DNA of 59,574 nucleotides, taken from an uncultured Selenomonadaceae bacterium. Its GTDB lineage: Bacteria > Bacillota > Negativicutes > Selenomonadales > Selenomonadaceae. Below, one piece after another: positions 51,527-59,574 of the stretch. Location: NCBI GenBank assembly GCA_905234705.1, contig CAJOIB010000007.1, positions 1 through 59,574 on the forward strand. The letters run 5' to 3'. How positions within the stretch are numbered: position 1 is the stretch's first letter; every line of letters begins with the position of its first letter. A program made the translations under genes and the position numbers. Under the pieces are notes generated by a model. It saw nothing but the letters and a program-made list of their open reading frames with translations, searched no databases and had not been told where the DNA came from.

Positions 51527-52280
51527 TGACGCTATCGCCCGCAGAATTGAAAAATGTATCAGCCTCGACGTTAAAAATCTTACCGACAGATTCAGCGTCG
51601 AGGATTTTTTTTGGCTCGCCCGCCGCGTAAATGCCGTGATTTTTTATAACAACAACTTCGTCGGTGTAATGGCGCACGTGATTAATATCGTGCAAAACGG
51701 CAATTATCGTAACGCCAAAATTTTTATTAACGCCGCTGATAATATCCATAACGTCAAGCTGATGTGCAATGTCAAGGTAAGTGGTCGGCTCGTCCAGCAA
51801 TAAAATCTGCGGTTTCTGCGCGAGAGTCATAGCCAACCAGGCGCGTTGCCTTTCGCCGCCCGACAAAGTTTTAACCTGGCGATTTTCAAAATCAGTGAGC
51901 CGCGTAATTTTCAGCGCCCAATCGACTGCCGCCGCATCTTCCGTCGCATTGCCGCCGAAAATTTTTCTGTGCGGAAATCTGCCAAATTCAGCCAGTTGCC
52001 TAACCGTGGTATCTTGCGGCACGTCGCGCTCTTGCGGCAAAATCGCCATTACCTGCGCGAGTTTTTTTCTACCAAAATTTTTAATGTCAATGCCGTCAAT
52101 TTTCACAGCGCCGGAAAAATTTTCATTGAGCAAACAAAGCGCCTTCAGCAAAGTTGATTTGCCCGCGCCATTTGGACCAATTATCGCCGTGCGTTTGCCC
52201 TCAGCGAATGTGTAATTGACTTCGCGCAGAATTTCTTTGCCGCCGATTTTCACGCCGAGATTTTCAGCCGTCAATTTCAT
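51501..52280 (-). CDS. ABC transporter ATP-binding protein, FecE/FhuC type
   Basis: ATPase subunit of an iron-siderophore, heme or cobalamin importer. 259 residues. Walker A GPNGAGKSTLLKAL near 36-49, Q-loop AILPQERDV, signature LSGGERQRAWLAMTLAQ, Walker B ILLLDEPTTYLDIAHQ, H-loop VLHDINHVRHYTD. The ATG at 52280 overlaps the stop of the CAP gene by four bases (ATGA), so the two are translated together. The permease and binding-protein genes are not in the window. Substrate class inferred from the FecE-like signature. Confidence 0.9.
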   Translation of the reverse strand: MKLTAENLGVKIGGKEILREVNYTFAEGKRTAIIGPNGAGKSTLLKALCLLNENFSGAVKIDGIDIKNFGRKKLAQVMAILPQERDVPQDTTVRQLAEFGRFPHRKIFGGNATEDAAAVDWALKITRLTDFENRQVKTLSGGERQRAWLAMTLAQKPQILLLDEPTTYLDIAHQLDVMDIISGVNKNFGVTIIAVLHDINHVRHYTDEVVVIKNHGIYAAGEPKKILDAESVGKIFNVEADTFFNSAGDSVIIPTSAPN

Positions 52281-52747
52281 CTTTGCCGGAAAAATTGCGC
52301 CCAAAAATGCTTGTACTTGGAATTTTCAACATAAACATAGCCAATGCCCATTTCCCTAAAACGCGGGTTCAAAATATTTTCACGGTGAGTAGGCGACTTC
52401 ATCCACGAAGCAACAACGTCTTTGGCGGAGCGCTGACCGGCGGCGATATTTTCACCCAAAAATTTATAATAGCCGCGGACGGCAGTAAAACAGTCGCTGC
52501 CATTCGGGCGCATGTGCGAAAATTTTTTAGTAATTTCTTTGGCGCGGATTTGGGCGTATTTATTCAAATCGTCCGCAAGTCTCAGCTGTTGCACATTGCC
52601 TTTCGCGCGCTCGATATTCACGTAATATAAAACTTCCTGCGCGAAATTTTTGGGAACGGCGGCAGTCTCGCGCCATTGTGCGGCGGCATAAACATTCGAC
52701 GCGGTTAAAATCAATATCAGCAACGCACTTAAAAATATTTTCTTCAA
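52277..52747 (-). CDS. Secreted CAP-domain (SCP/PR-1) protein
   Basis: 156 residues with a signal peptide (MKKIFLSALLILILTASNVYAA). The CAP fold follows: VLYYVNIERAKGNVQQLRL (CAP helix 1), NKYAQIRAKEITKKFSHMRP (first His), the GENIAAGQRSAKDVVASWMKS block, PTHRENILNPRFREMGIGYV (second His) and a short FWAQFF end. Function of bacterial CAP proteins is poorly known; adhesion, sterol/lipid binding or cell-wall work are discussed. Starts with TTG behind GGAG. Coupled to the FecE-like gene, an odd pairing. Confidence 0.88.
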   Translation of the reverse strand: MKKIFLSALLILILTASNVYAAAQWRETAAVPKNFAQEVLYYVNIERAKGNVQQLRLADDLNKYAQIRAKEITKKFSHMRPNGSDCFTAVRGYYKFLGENIAAGQRSAKDVVASWMKSPTHRENILNPRFREMGIGYVYVENSKYKHFWAQFFRQR

Positions 52748-52765
52748 AAAAAATCAACTCCATTA

Positions 52766-52798
52766 GCAAAAAGACCGCCGCGGAAATTGGCGACAGTC
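52766..52798 (-). terminator. Terminator of the tRNA-Arg transcript
   Basis: Minus strand GACTGTCGC (52790-52798) pairs with GCGGCGGTC (52773-52781), nine pairs with two G-U, followed by five T residues (A run at 52768-52772). Confidence 0.7.
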
Positions 52799-52812
52799 TG
52801 AAAATTTCTGAT

Positions 52813-52889
52813 TGGTGCGATTGGCGCGATTCGAACGCGCGACCTACTGCTTAGGAGGCAGTTGCTCTATCCTGCTGAGCTACAACCGC
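52813..52889 (-). tRNA. tRNA-Arg (anticodon CCT)
   Basis: Minus strand, 77 bases including an encoded CCA (52813-52815). Acceptor GCGGTTG pairs with CAATCGC with one G-U. D arm GCTCAGCAGGATAGAGC, anticodon stem ACTGC/GCAGT with loop CTCCTAA (anticodon CCT reads AGG), and T arm GCGCGTTCGAATCGCGC. It has its own promoter and terminator. Confidence 0.95.
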
Positions 52890-52898
52890 TTTTCCCGC

Positions 52899-52927
52899 AG
52901 TTTAGCACGTTTATAAAATATTTGCAA
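52899..52927 (-). promoter_or_regulatory. Promoter of tRNA-Arg, sharing its -35 with the divergent methyltransferase promoter
   Basis: Minus strand TTGCAA (52922-52927), a 17-base spacer and TAAACT (52899-52904). TTGCAA is its own reverse complement, so the same six bases also serve the plus-strand promoter at 52922-52950. Confidence 0.75.
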
Positions 52928-52950
52928 GCTTAGATTTTACGCGGTATAAT
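52922..52950 (+). promoter_or_regulatory. Promoter of the orphan methyltransferase
   Basis: TTGCAA (52922-52927), a 17-base spacer and a perfect TATAAT (52945-52950). The expected transcript start near 52957 sits at the GTG start codon (52958), so the mRNA would be leaderless or have a ten-base leader before ATG 52967. Confidence 0.75.
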
Positions 52951-52957
52951 CTGCGCG

Positions 52958-54469
52958 GTGATTTCAATGGTAATAAAATCTCGTGAACGTGTTCAAAAAT
53001 TCGGCGAAGTTTTTACTCCGCGCTGGATGGTTAAAAGAATGCTCGCACTTCCCGAAATTCAAATTCTGCTTCAAGATTTGCACACAAAATTTATCGACCC
53101 GTGCGCGGGCGAAGGCGCTTTTCTCACTGAAATTTTGCGCGAAAAACTCAATTTCAATCCATACCAGCCGCTTGAAGTCCTGCGCTCAATTTATGGCGTC
53201 GAAATTCAACTTGATAATCTCGCTTACGCCGCTCATTGCCACACCGATTTGGAAGACAGCCGAATCTGGCAGATTCTTAACCAAAACATTATTCATGGCG
53301 ACGCGCTCAAACTTTTTCAGCCGCCGCCAAAAGTTGAAGAAATGAATTTATTCGAGGGCTTTTATATGACTGATACCACGCTTACTAAATTTTTCGCGGA
53401 AATGTGCGGCTTAACCGACGAACAAGTTAAAAACGCCGTCATTATCACCAATCCGCCTTATCAAGAAGACCGCAAGGGCGATAACAAAAATTATTCCGCG
53501 CCCGTTTATCATAAATTCGTCGAGGCGTTTCACAAAACCAGCGACCGCGTAATGATCCTTCACCCTGCGCGATGCCTTTTCAACGCCGGCGCTACGCCCA
53601 AAGATTTTAATCAGAAATTGCTCAACGACGAACATGTCACTGTGCCGATTTACGAGCCCGACGGCAGTAAAGTTTTTCCAAATGCGGGCGTCGATATTAA
53701 GGGCGGCGTGGCTGTCACTTACCGCGACGCTAATAAAAATTTCGGCAAAATCGGTACGTTTATTCCATTGCCCGAATTGCAATCTATTCACAAAAAAGTT
53801 GTCGTCGATAATAAAAATTTTCAGCCGCTTAGTAAAATTATGCACGGACAAATGACTTATAAATTATCTGATAAAGCCTATGCGGATTTTCCGGATTTGC
53901 CTAAACGTTTGCCACGTCGCACGGATACCGCTTTAAGGACTAATGCATTTGAAATTATGCCGGATATTTTTTTAGAAAATAAACCCAATGACGGACACGA
54001 ATATTTTAAAATCGAAGGGCTAATTCAAAACAAACGTACCAGCAGATTTGTTCGTCAAGATTATATGATTGACATTCCGGAACTTCACCATTACAAAGTT
54101 TTCATTCCCGCGGCTAATGGTTCGGGTTCATTAAATGAAAAGCTGAGTACTCCGCTTGTCGGCTTGCCGCTTGTCGGCAGTACGCAAACCTTTATAAGCG
54201 TCGGAGACTTCCACAGTGAGGCGGAAGCGGTTGCTTGTATGAAATTTATCAAAACTAAATTTGCAAGGGCTTTGCTGGGCATTTTAAAGGTTACGCAACA
54301 TAACCCGCCCGAAAAGTGGAAGTTCGTCCCGCTACAAGATTTTTCCGCCGATTCGGATATAGATTGGTCGCGCAGTATTGATAGAATTGATTTGTTGCTT
54401 TATCAAAAATACGCGCTGACTTATGACGAAATAAAATTCATTGAGACGCACGTTAAGCCAATGGAATAA
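52958..54469 (+). CDS. Eco57I-like N6-adenine DNA methyltransferase (orphan)
   Basis: SAM-dependent DNA methyltransferase. 503 residues from the GTG at 52958. The FTP motif GEVFTPRWMV (16-25), SAM-binding DPCAGEGAF (47-55), the GVE-type acidic strand (IYGVEIQLDNLA) and the catalytic NPPYQ (165-169) place it in the adenine-N6 class near Eco57I or type III enzymes. The C-terminal half (about 290-480) is a target-recognition domain by position. No restriction gene flanks it, so it is either an orphan regulatory methylase or the enzyme half of an incomplete system. The promoter shares its -35 with tRNA-Arg. Confidence 0.88.
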   Translation: MISMVIKSRERVQKFGEVFTPRWMVKRMLALPEIQILLQDLHTKFIDPCAGEGAFLTEILREKLNFNPYQPLEVLRSIYGVEIQLDNLAYAAHCHTDLEDSRIWQILNQNIIHGDALKLFQPPPKVEEMNLFEGFYMTDTTLTKFFAEMCGLTDEQVKNAVIITNPPYQEDRKGDNKNYSAPVYHKFVEAFHKTSDRVMILHPARCLFNAGATPKDFNQKLLNDEHVTVPIYEPDGSKVFPNAGVDIKGGVAVTYRDANKNFGKIGTFIPLPELQSIHKKVVVDNKNFQPLSKIMHGQMTYKLSDKAYADFPDLPKRLPRRTDTALRTNAFEIMPDIFLENKPNDGHEYFKIEGLIQNKRTSRFVRQDYMIDIPELHHYKVFIPAANGSGSLNEKLSTPLVGLPLVGSTQTFISVGDFHSEAEAVACMKFIKTKFARALLGILKVTQHNPPEKWKFVPLQDFSADSDIDWSRSIDRIDLLLYQKYALTYDEIKFIETHVKPME

Positions 54470-54475
54470 AAAAAA

Positions 54476-54499
54476 CCGTCGCGCAGATTTGCACGGCGG
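54476..54499 (+). terminator. Hairpin between convergent methyltransferase and EF-G genes
   Basis: CCGTCG (54476-54481) pairs with CGGCGG (54494-54499) including one T-G. On the minus strand the hairpin (with one A-C mismatch) is followed by a run of T residues, fitting termination of the EF-G gene. On the plus strand the T run is poorer. Confidence 0.5.
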
Positions 54500-54527
54500 C
54501 AATTTTATTTTGGGGGACAATCAGAAA

Positions 54528-56615
54528 TTATTTATCAGCGTCAGCCTTTTTATTTTCGTCAATGATTTTTTTAGCAAGATTTTCGGGCATTGGGTCGTAA
54601 TGCGAGAATTTCAAGCTGTAAGAGCCGCGCCCTTGAGTTTGCGAACGCAAATCAGTAGCGTATTTGTAAAGTTCGGATGCCGGAATCAGCGCCTTAATTT
54701 CGGTTTGCCCTTTGCCTTTGGGGTCCATACCGAGAATTTTGCCGCGCTTAGAATTGAGTTTGCCAATAATGTCGCCCATGTATTCGCTCGGCACTAAAAC
54801 TGTAATTTCGTCAATCGGCTCAAGCAAAATCGGTTCAGCCATCAATACGCCCTTCTTAATCGCAATAGCCGTTGCCATTTTGAATGCGGCTTCAGACGAA
54901 TCGACAGGGTGATAGCTGCCGTCATAAAGATTTACGCTGACATTGACAACCGGATAACCGGCGATGATACCTTCAGCAAGCGTTTCGTACGTGCCTTTTT
55001 CGACAGCGGGGAAGAAATTGCGCGGAACACTGCCGCCGAAAATACTTTCGCTGAATACAACGTTGAAAGGCTTATCGGTTTGCTCTTTGTTAGGAGCAAT
55101 TTTCAGCCAAACGTCGCCGTATTGTCCGTGACCGCCAGATTGTTTCTTGTGCTTGCCTTGAACTTCGACGGATTTTCTAATAGTTTCGCGATAATCAACG
55201 CGCGGCTCGCCAAGTACCATTTGAACGCCGAATTTGCGCTGAATTTTATCACCAAGAATATCAAGGTGAACTTCGCCAATACCGCTAAGAATCGTTTGAC
55301 GCGTGGCGGGGTCTTTCACCAATTTAATCGTCGGATCTTCGTCTTGCTGGCGGGTGATAGCGCCGATAACTTTATCTTCTTCGCCCTTCTTGACTGAACT
55401 AACAGCCATTGCAAGCATCGGTTCGGGATAATTTATGCGCTCATATTTAATCGCCGCGCCCTTTTCGCAAAGAGTATCGCAAGTTTTAGCGTTTGAAAGT
55501 TTCGCCGTGATAACAATATCGCCCGCGTGCGCAACTTCGACGTTGATTTGAGTTTTGCCTTGCATTGTGAAAAGCCCGTTAATGCGCTCTGTGCCTTCGG
55601 AATTATCGCCGATAAGCTGATAATTGCCGTCAGATTTCATATCGCCGGAGAAAACGCGAATGTAGGACATACGCCCAACGAACGGGTCAACCAGCGTCTT
55701 CCAAATTTGCCCGCTGAATGCGTCATTAATTTTGCGCTCAATCTGGTCGCCGCTGTTTGGATTCGTGCCGACGCGAACTTTATAATCCGGCGCTGGCAGA
55801 TATTCAACAACATTATTCAACAAATTTTCGACGCCGATATTTTGAAGAGCCGAGCCTACGAATACCGGAAAAACTTTCGCTTGACGCACGCCTTCAGCAA
55901 GAGCCGCTGCGATTTGGTTTTCGTCGAGGTCGTCAGTTTCGCCCTCAAGATATTTTTCCATGAGTTCGTCGTTGTATTCGGCGATAATGTCAAGCATTTC
56001 AAGGCGCTCATTTTCAACTTCGTCAGCCAAATCTGAAGGTACGTCCTGCGCGATGGCGGCGTTAAGTTTCGGGCTGGCTTTGATTAAATCGATAACGCCC
56101 TTGAAAGAATCTTCCTTGCCAATCGGAATTTGCACTGGAACAGCGCCATTGCCAAATTTCGCGCGAATATCATCGAGCGTCTTTCTAAAATCGGCGTGTT
56201 CTCTATCCATTTTGTTGATAAAAAATGCGCGCGGCAAATTGAGATTTTCAGCAAGCGTCCAAGCCTTTTCAGTCTCAACTTCGACACCGGCATTAGCCGC
56301 AACGATAATCAAAGCGGCGTCAGCGGCAACCATAGCACCCATAACTTCACCAACAAAATCCGGATAACCAGGCGTGTCAATGAAATTCAGCTTGTAATTT
56401 TTCCATTCAGTGACGGCAAGCGAATCGCCAATCGTCATTTTGCGCTTAGTTTCTTCAGCCTCGTAGTCAAGAACGCTAGTGCCGTTGTCAACTTTGCCGA
56501 TACGTTTAACCGCGCCGCTATTATACAGGCAGGCGTCGAGCAAGCTGGTTTTACCGGTTTTGCCGTGTCCCGCAACTGCCACATTTCTTATAAATTCGCT
56601 GGTATAGTCTTTCAT
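54528..56615 (-). CDS. Elongation factor G-like GTPase (EF-G paralogue)
   Basis: Ribosomal translocase-like GTPase. 695 residues with the full EF-G domain order. G1 GHGKTGKT (16-23; canonical EF-G has AHIDAGKT), G3 DTPGYPDFVGEV, G4 INKMDRE, then domain II, domain III (PEPMLAMAVSSVKKGEEDKV), domain IV (HGQYGDVWLKIAP) and domain V (MGDIIGKLNSKRGKILGMDP). The altered G1 and the absence of str-operon neighbours mark it as the second EF-G type found in many Firmicutes, rather than the main fusA. Start ATG after TTGGAGG. Exact role uncertain. Confidence 0.9.
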   Translation of the reverse strand: MKDYTSEFIRNVAVAGHGKTGKTSLLDACLYNSGAVKRIGKVDNGTSVLDYEAEETKRKMTIGDSLAVTEWKNYKLNFIDTPGYPDFVGEVMGAMVAADAALIIVAANAGVEVETEKAWTLAENLNLPRAFFINKMDREHADFRKTLDDIRAKFGNGAVPVQIPIGKEDSFKGVIDLIKASPKLNAAIAQDVPSDLADEVENERLEMLDIIAEYNDELMEKYLEGETDDLDENQIAAALAEGVRQAKVFPVFVGSALQNIGVENLLNNVVEYLPAPDYKVRVGTNPNSGDQIERKINDAFSGQIWKTLVDPFVGRMSYIRVFSGDMKSDGNYQLIGDNSEGTERINGLFTMQGKTQINVEVAHAGDIVITAKLSNAKTCDTLCEKGAAIKYERINYPEPMLAMAVSSVKKGEEDKVIGAITRQQDEDPTIKLVKDPATRQTILSGIGEVHLDILGDKIQRKFGVQMVLGEPRVDYRETIRKSVEVQGKHKKQSGGHGQYGDVWLKIAPNKEQTDKPFNVVFSESIFGGSVPRNFFPAVEKGTYETLAEGIIAGYPVVNVSVNLYDGSYHPVDSSEAAFKMATAIAIKKGVLMAEPILLEPIDEITVLVPSEYMGDIIGKLNSKRGKILGMDPKGKGQTEIKALIPASELYKYATDLRSQTQGRGSYSLKFSHYDPMPENLAKKIIDENKKADADK

Positions 56616-56687
56616 TCAAATAAACCTCCAATAAATTTTCTATGTAATATTTCTATCAAATTCGCGTTTATCCTGCCTTGCCGCAAA

Positions 56688-58379
56688 TTAAAGCGTAAAC
56701 TTAGCAACGTCATTCTGCATATCGCTCGCCAATTCTGCAAGACTGCGGCTGGCTTCGGAAATTTCTTGCATAGTGGCGGCTTGCTCCTGCGTATTGGCGC
56801 TAACTGAAGTTGCAAGGTCATTGGATTTGCGCGTTGTATCCTGCACATTCTCAACCGCGCTCAAAATTTCGTGGCTGATACTATTCACTTCATCAATTTG
56901 TTGCATACTTTGACGAACGCTCGCTGTCAATTTTTCAACTTGATTTTCGATACTTTTAAAAGCCTCGCCCGTTTCCAAAACAAAATTCATACCTTCCTTG
57001 ACGCTGTTATTGCCCTTCTCAATGGAATTAACCGCTGAAACCGTGTCATTTTGAATGGTCATTATCAGCTGAGAAATATTTGACGCCGCCGAGCCGGACT
57101 GTTCCGCCAATTTACGCACTTCATCAGCGACAACCGCAAAACCTTTGCCGTGTTCACCTGCGCGAGCCGCCTCAATAGCCGCGTTGAGCGCCAATAAATT
57201 TGTCTGTTCCGCAATTTCAGAAATAGTACCGACGATTTTACCAATTTCATCAGAGCGCTTGCCCAAATTGCCTACAACCTGCGCTGAATTATTTACCTGC
57301 TCGGTAACATTTTTCATCATATTAATAGCGACGTTAACTTTTTCCATGCCTGCTGCGGCATTTTTAGCGCTGTTGGTCGCGGCGTTGCCCATAACATCAG
57401 CTTCAGTGTGCAAAACTTTCACTTTCGCCCGCATTGCGTCAATAGTTTCTTGCAAATTGTTTACAGTGTTAGATTGATTATTGGCGGCTTCAGTCATTTC
57501 CGTTGTAATGTCAGCCACCATATTAATCGACTCCGCGCCTTGCTGTGAGCTGGCGGTTAATTCTTCGGAAGACGCCGCGACTTTTTCGGAACTGCGCGCA
57601 ATTCCTATCAGCAGAGTTTTCAATTTCTGCCGCATTTCATTAATACCCTTAGCCAAAATTCCAATTTCGTCGGAACTGCGAATTTCCAAATCAGCAATGC
57701 GTAAATCGCCGCCCGAAATTTTTTCAACCGCCTCGACAACTTCATCGAGCATATTAATAATTTTTCCGATAATATAACTGAGCGCGACCGCGCAAACCAC
57801 AACGATAATTGCGATAGCCGCCACCGTCGAAAATACAAAGCTGTTGATAACGTCGTCCATTTCGTTTTTCTGAGTGCTGACGCCAACAAAAAGCATACCA
57901 ATAATCTGCCCCGACGCACTTTTGAGCGGGTGATACGCCGCGTGGTGCAATTCGCCCATAACATTCGCTTCGCCAACAAAATTCTCGCCGCGTTTCAAAA
58001 CAGCGTCTATAACCGTATCTGACGCCTTCGTCCCAACCGAGCGCTTGCCTTCAGCATTCGTCACCGTCGTAGCAATTCGGGTATCGCCTTGAAAAATCGT
58101 AACTTTGCCGTCGCAAACCTGGCTCAGTGCGTCCACAATCGCGTTATCGTCATTAATTTTTTTGTCGCCCTTGTAAAGAGCATTGCCATCAATCCGCCAA
58201 TCGCCCGCGTACCGATAATTTAAAATCTCATTCAAAGCGTTAACATCGGATTCAGCCTTCATTTGCAGCGCCTTATTAAATCCGTCCTTGGCGCTGATAT
58301 AGCCCAAAATCCCCATTAACACGCACGCCAAAATAATCGCCATATTCACTGCGACCATCGATTTCTTCTTCAAACCCAT
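56688..58379 (-). CDS. Methyl-accepting chemotaxis protein with a single Cache-type sensor
   Basis: Chemoreceptor. About 563 residues from the ATG at 58379 (GGGAGG upstream; the frame is open to 58400). First helix [22 protein letters not shown], an extracellular single-Cache domain (about 35-185; [21 protein letters not shown] onwards, with [16 protein letters not shown]), second helix [24 protein letters not shown], then the signalling helix with the hairpin tip [39 protein letters not shown] (given in two parts). It ends with a second methylation helix. The ligand is unknown. A trinucleotide repeat lies in its promoter. Confidence 0.95.
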   Translation of the reverse strand: MGLKKKSMVAVNMAIILACVLMGILGYISAKDGFNKALQMKAESDVNALNEILNYRYAGDWRIDGNALYKGDKKINDDNAIVDALSQVCDGKVTIFQGDTRIATTVTNAEGKRSVGTKASDTVIDAVLKRGENFVGEANVMGELHHAAYHPLKSASGQIIGMLFVGVSTQKNEMDDVINSFVFSTVAAIAIIVVVCAVALSYIIGKIINMLDEVVEAVEKISGGDLRIADLEIRSSDEIGILAKGINEMRQKLKTLLIGIARSSEKVAASSEELTASSQQGAESINMVADITTEMTEAANNQSNTVNNLQETIDAMRAKVKVLHTEADVMGNAATNSAKNAAAGMEKVNVAINMMKNVTEQVNNSAQVVGNLGKRSDEIGKIVGTISEIAEQTNLLALNAAIEAARAGEHGKGFAVVADEVRKLAEQSGSAASNISQLIMTIQNDTVSAVNSIEKGNNSVKEGMNFVLETGEAFKSIENQVEKLTASVRQSMQQIDEVNSISHEILSAVENVQDTTRKSNDLATSVSANTQEQAATMQEISEASRSLAELASDMQNDVAKFTL

Positions 58380-58405
58380 ACAAATAATCCTCCCTATCAT
58401 CTCTC

Positions 58406-58433
58406 ATAATAATAATAATATCACTCATTTCAA
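58406..58433 (-). promoter_or_regulatory. Chemoreceptor promoter containing (ATA)5
   Basis: Minus strand TTGAAA (58428-58433), a 16-base spacer and TATTAT (58406-58411). The -10 and part of the spacer lie inside five perfect ATA units (58406-58420), so unit gain or loss would change spacing by three bases. Confidence 0.55.
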
Positions 58434-58455
58434 AAAAAGTAAAAAACTTTTCGGC

Positions 58456-58483
58456 TTGCCTTTCGTCGAATTTATTGTACAAT
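58456..58483 (+). promoter_or_regulatory. Promoter of alanine dehydrogenase
   Basis: TTGCCT (58456-58461), a 16-base spacer and TACAAT (58478-58483), followed by AGGAGG (58501-58506) and ATG 58514. Divergent from the chemoreceptor promoter. Confidence 0.6.
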
Positions 58484-58513
58484 GATTAAGATTTTTTATT
58501 AGGAGGTTTGGAA

Positions 58514-59574
58514 ATGGTTATAGGTGTGTCGAGGGAAATTAAGAATAACGAAAATCGCGTAGGATTGACGCCAGCGGGCGCTGAAGCTTTGATTAAAGCC
58601 GGTCACAGCGTTTTAATTGAGAAAGACGGCGGCGTTGGCAGCGGATTTACTGACAGCGATTATCAAGCTGTGGGCGCTCAAATTTTGGCTGACAAAGCGG
58701 AAATTTTTAATCGCGCAGAGATGATTCTCAAAGTCAAAGAGCCGCTTGAATCTGAGTACGAACTTTTTCACGAAGGGCAGATTTTGTTTACGTATTTGCA
58801 CCTTGCGCCCGAACCTGCGCTTACCAAGGCTTTGCTTGACAAAAAAGTTACTGGCATTGCGTACGAGACGGTTGTTGGACGCGACGGGAAAAGTTTGCCG
58901 CTCTTAGCGCCGATGAGCGAAATTGCGGGCAGAATGTCAATTCAGATTGGCGCACATTTTCTTGAAAGTCGTTACGGCGGGCGCGGCGTTTTATTGGGCG
59001 GCGTCAGTGGCGTTGCTGCGGGGCAAGTTGTGATTGTTGGCGGCGGAATTGTCGGCACTAATGCAGCGAAAATTGCTGTTGGAATGGGCGCGCGCGTCAC
59101 GATTATTGATTTGTCGATTGACAGGCTGCGCTATCTCGACGATATTTTTAACGGCAGAGTTTCAACGGTTATGTCGAACAGTTATAATATCGCGCAGTGG
59201 GTGAAACAGGCTGATTTGCTGATTGGCGCGGTTTTAATTCCAGGCGCGAAAACTCCCAAGCTGGTTACTGCCGATATGGTTAAGCAAATGCGTAAAGGCT
59301 CAGTTATTGTTGACGTGGCGATTGATCAGGGCGGCTCTGTCGAAACTTGCGACCAGGTTACCACGCATGATAACCCGACCTTTGAAAAATTCGGCGTGAT
59401 TCATTATTCGGTTGCGAATATTCCTGGCGCGGTTGCAAGGACTTCGACGCTGGCTTTGACGAATGCAACTTTGCCCTACGCGCTGAAAATTGCTAATGAC
59501 GGCTGGAAAGTTGCCTGCGCGAAAGATTCGGGACTTGCTAAGGGTTTGAATACCATTGGTGGCAAATTGACGAA
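58514..59574 (+). CDS. ald: Alanine dehydrogenase, C-terminus cut off by window edge
   Basis: NAD-dependent interconversion of alanine and pyruvate plus ammonium. I translated 353 codons from the ATG at 58514, open to the edge. N-terminal substrate domain: [45 protein letters not shown] with the substrate His, and [14 protein letters not shown]. Then the NAD-binding [71 protein letters not shown]. Family length is about 370, so only ~15-20 residues are missing. AGGAGG precedes the start. Confident. Confidence 0.97.
   Translation, partial: MVIGVSREIKNNENRVGLTPAGAEALIKAGHSVLIEKDGGVGSGFTDSDYQAVGAQILADKAEIFNRAEMILKVKEPLESEYELFHEGQILFTYLHLAPEPALTKALLDKKVTGIAYETVVGRDGKSLPLLAPMSEIAGRMSIQIGAHFLESRYGGRGVLLGGVSGVAAGQVVIVGGGIVGTNAAKIAVGMGARVTIIDLSIDRLRYLDDIFNGRVSTVMSNSYNIAQWVKQADLLIGAVLIPGAKTPKLVTADMVKQMRKGSVIVDVAIDQGGSVETCDQVTTHDNPTFEKFGVIHYSVANIPGAVARTSTLALTNATLPYALKIANDGWKVACAKDSGLAKGLNTIGGKLT

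Noticed and set aside
20900..58400. CRISPR array or defence island
   Set aside because: No regularly spaced direct repeats and no cas genes were found. The lone methyltransferase and the NYN and MBL proteins are not enough for a defence call.

Overview
The window looks like a chromosomal segment of a diderm Firmicute, most likely a member of the Negativicutes (Selenomonas-like). Low-GC Firmicute traits (grpE-dnaK-dnaJ order, TTG/GTG starts behind strong GGAGG-type ribosome sites, a FloA/NfeD pair, DUF441) sit beside outer-membrane traits (heptose kinase, type I secretion, pseudopilins). Taxonomy is inferred from gene content, not from a search.

Layout. 1-3.1 kb: folE2 (cut by the left edge), a frameshifted mgtC, a secreted glucosaminidase-like protein and a secreted protein with a duplicated helical domain. 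3.2-11.6 kb: tmRNA, dnaB, an acyl-CoA ligase, the operon hldA-def-fmt-ruvB and a Dcu-type C4-dicarboxylate carrier. 11.7-18.2 kb: grpE-dnaK-dnaJ followed by membrane proteins and transporters. 18.3-20.8 kb: rnhA, uvrC and an internally deleted SMR remnant. 20.8-25.6 kb (minus strand): four pseudopilin-like genes, then a GrpE-like/Hsp70-like pair. 25.6-33.4 kb (plus strand): trpC, glycerate kinase, galE, DUF441, an NYN protein with three C-terminal repeats, thyX, rpe, a PHP phosphatase and an XpaC/TM2 protein. 33.4-38.7 kb: tRNA-Thr, then a metallo-beta-lactamase-fold protein, a second GrpE-like protein and a 929-residue Hsp70 with a novel C-terminal half. 38.8-48.3 kb: rpsU and a locus with two type I secretion ABC proteins around one HlyD protein, followed by two glycosyltransferases. 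48.3-54.5 kb: NfeD-FloA, an amino-acid ABC ATPase, bioY, a FecE-like ATPase, a CAP protein, tRNA-Arg and an orphan Eco57I-like methyltransferase. 54.5 kb to the end: an EF-G paralogue, a chemoreceptor and alanine dehydrogenase (cut by the right edge).

The most notable signal is three Hsp70 systems in 27 kb: the canonical operon plus two divergent Hsp70s, each directly preceded by its own distant GrpE-like gene. The divergent pairs have no local J-protein and have replaced or lost the DnaK lid. One pair lies behind a pseudopilin operon, the other behind an MBL-fold protein. Other points are a dispersed three-hairpin intergenic repeat (three copies, one encoding the tail of RuvB), two divergent promoters that appear to share one palindromic -35 hexamer, and several small indels (mgtC, both type I secretion ATPases, a nonsense codon near 46.24 kb, the SMR remnant) that are either real decay or assembly errors.

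There is no gene-free stretch over 300 bases except 3105-3562, which holds a terminator, tmRNA and its promoter. No CRISPR array, insertion sequence, rRNA or prophage was seen.
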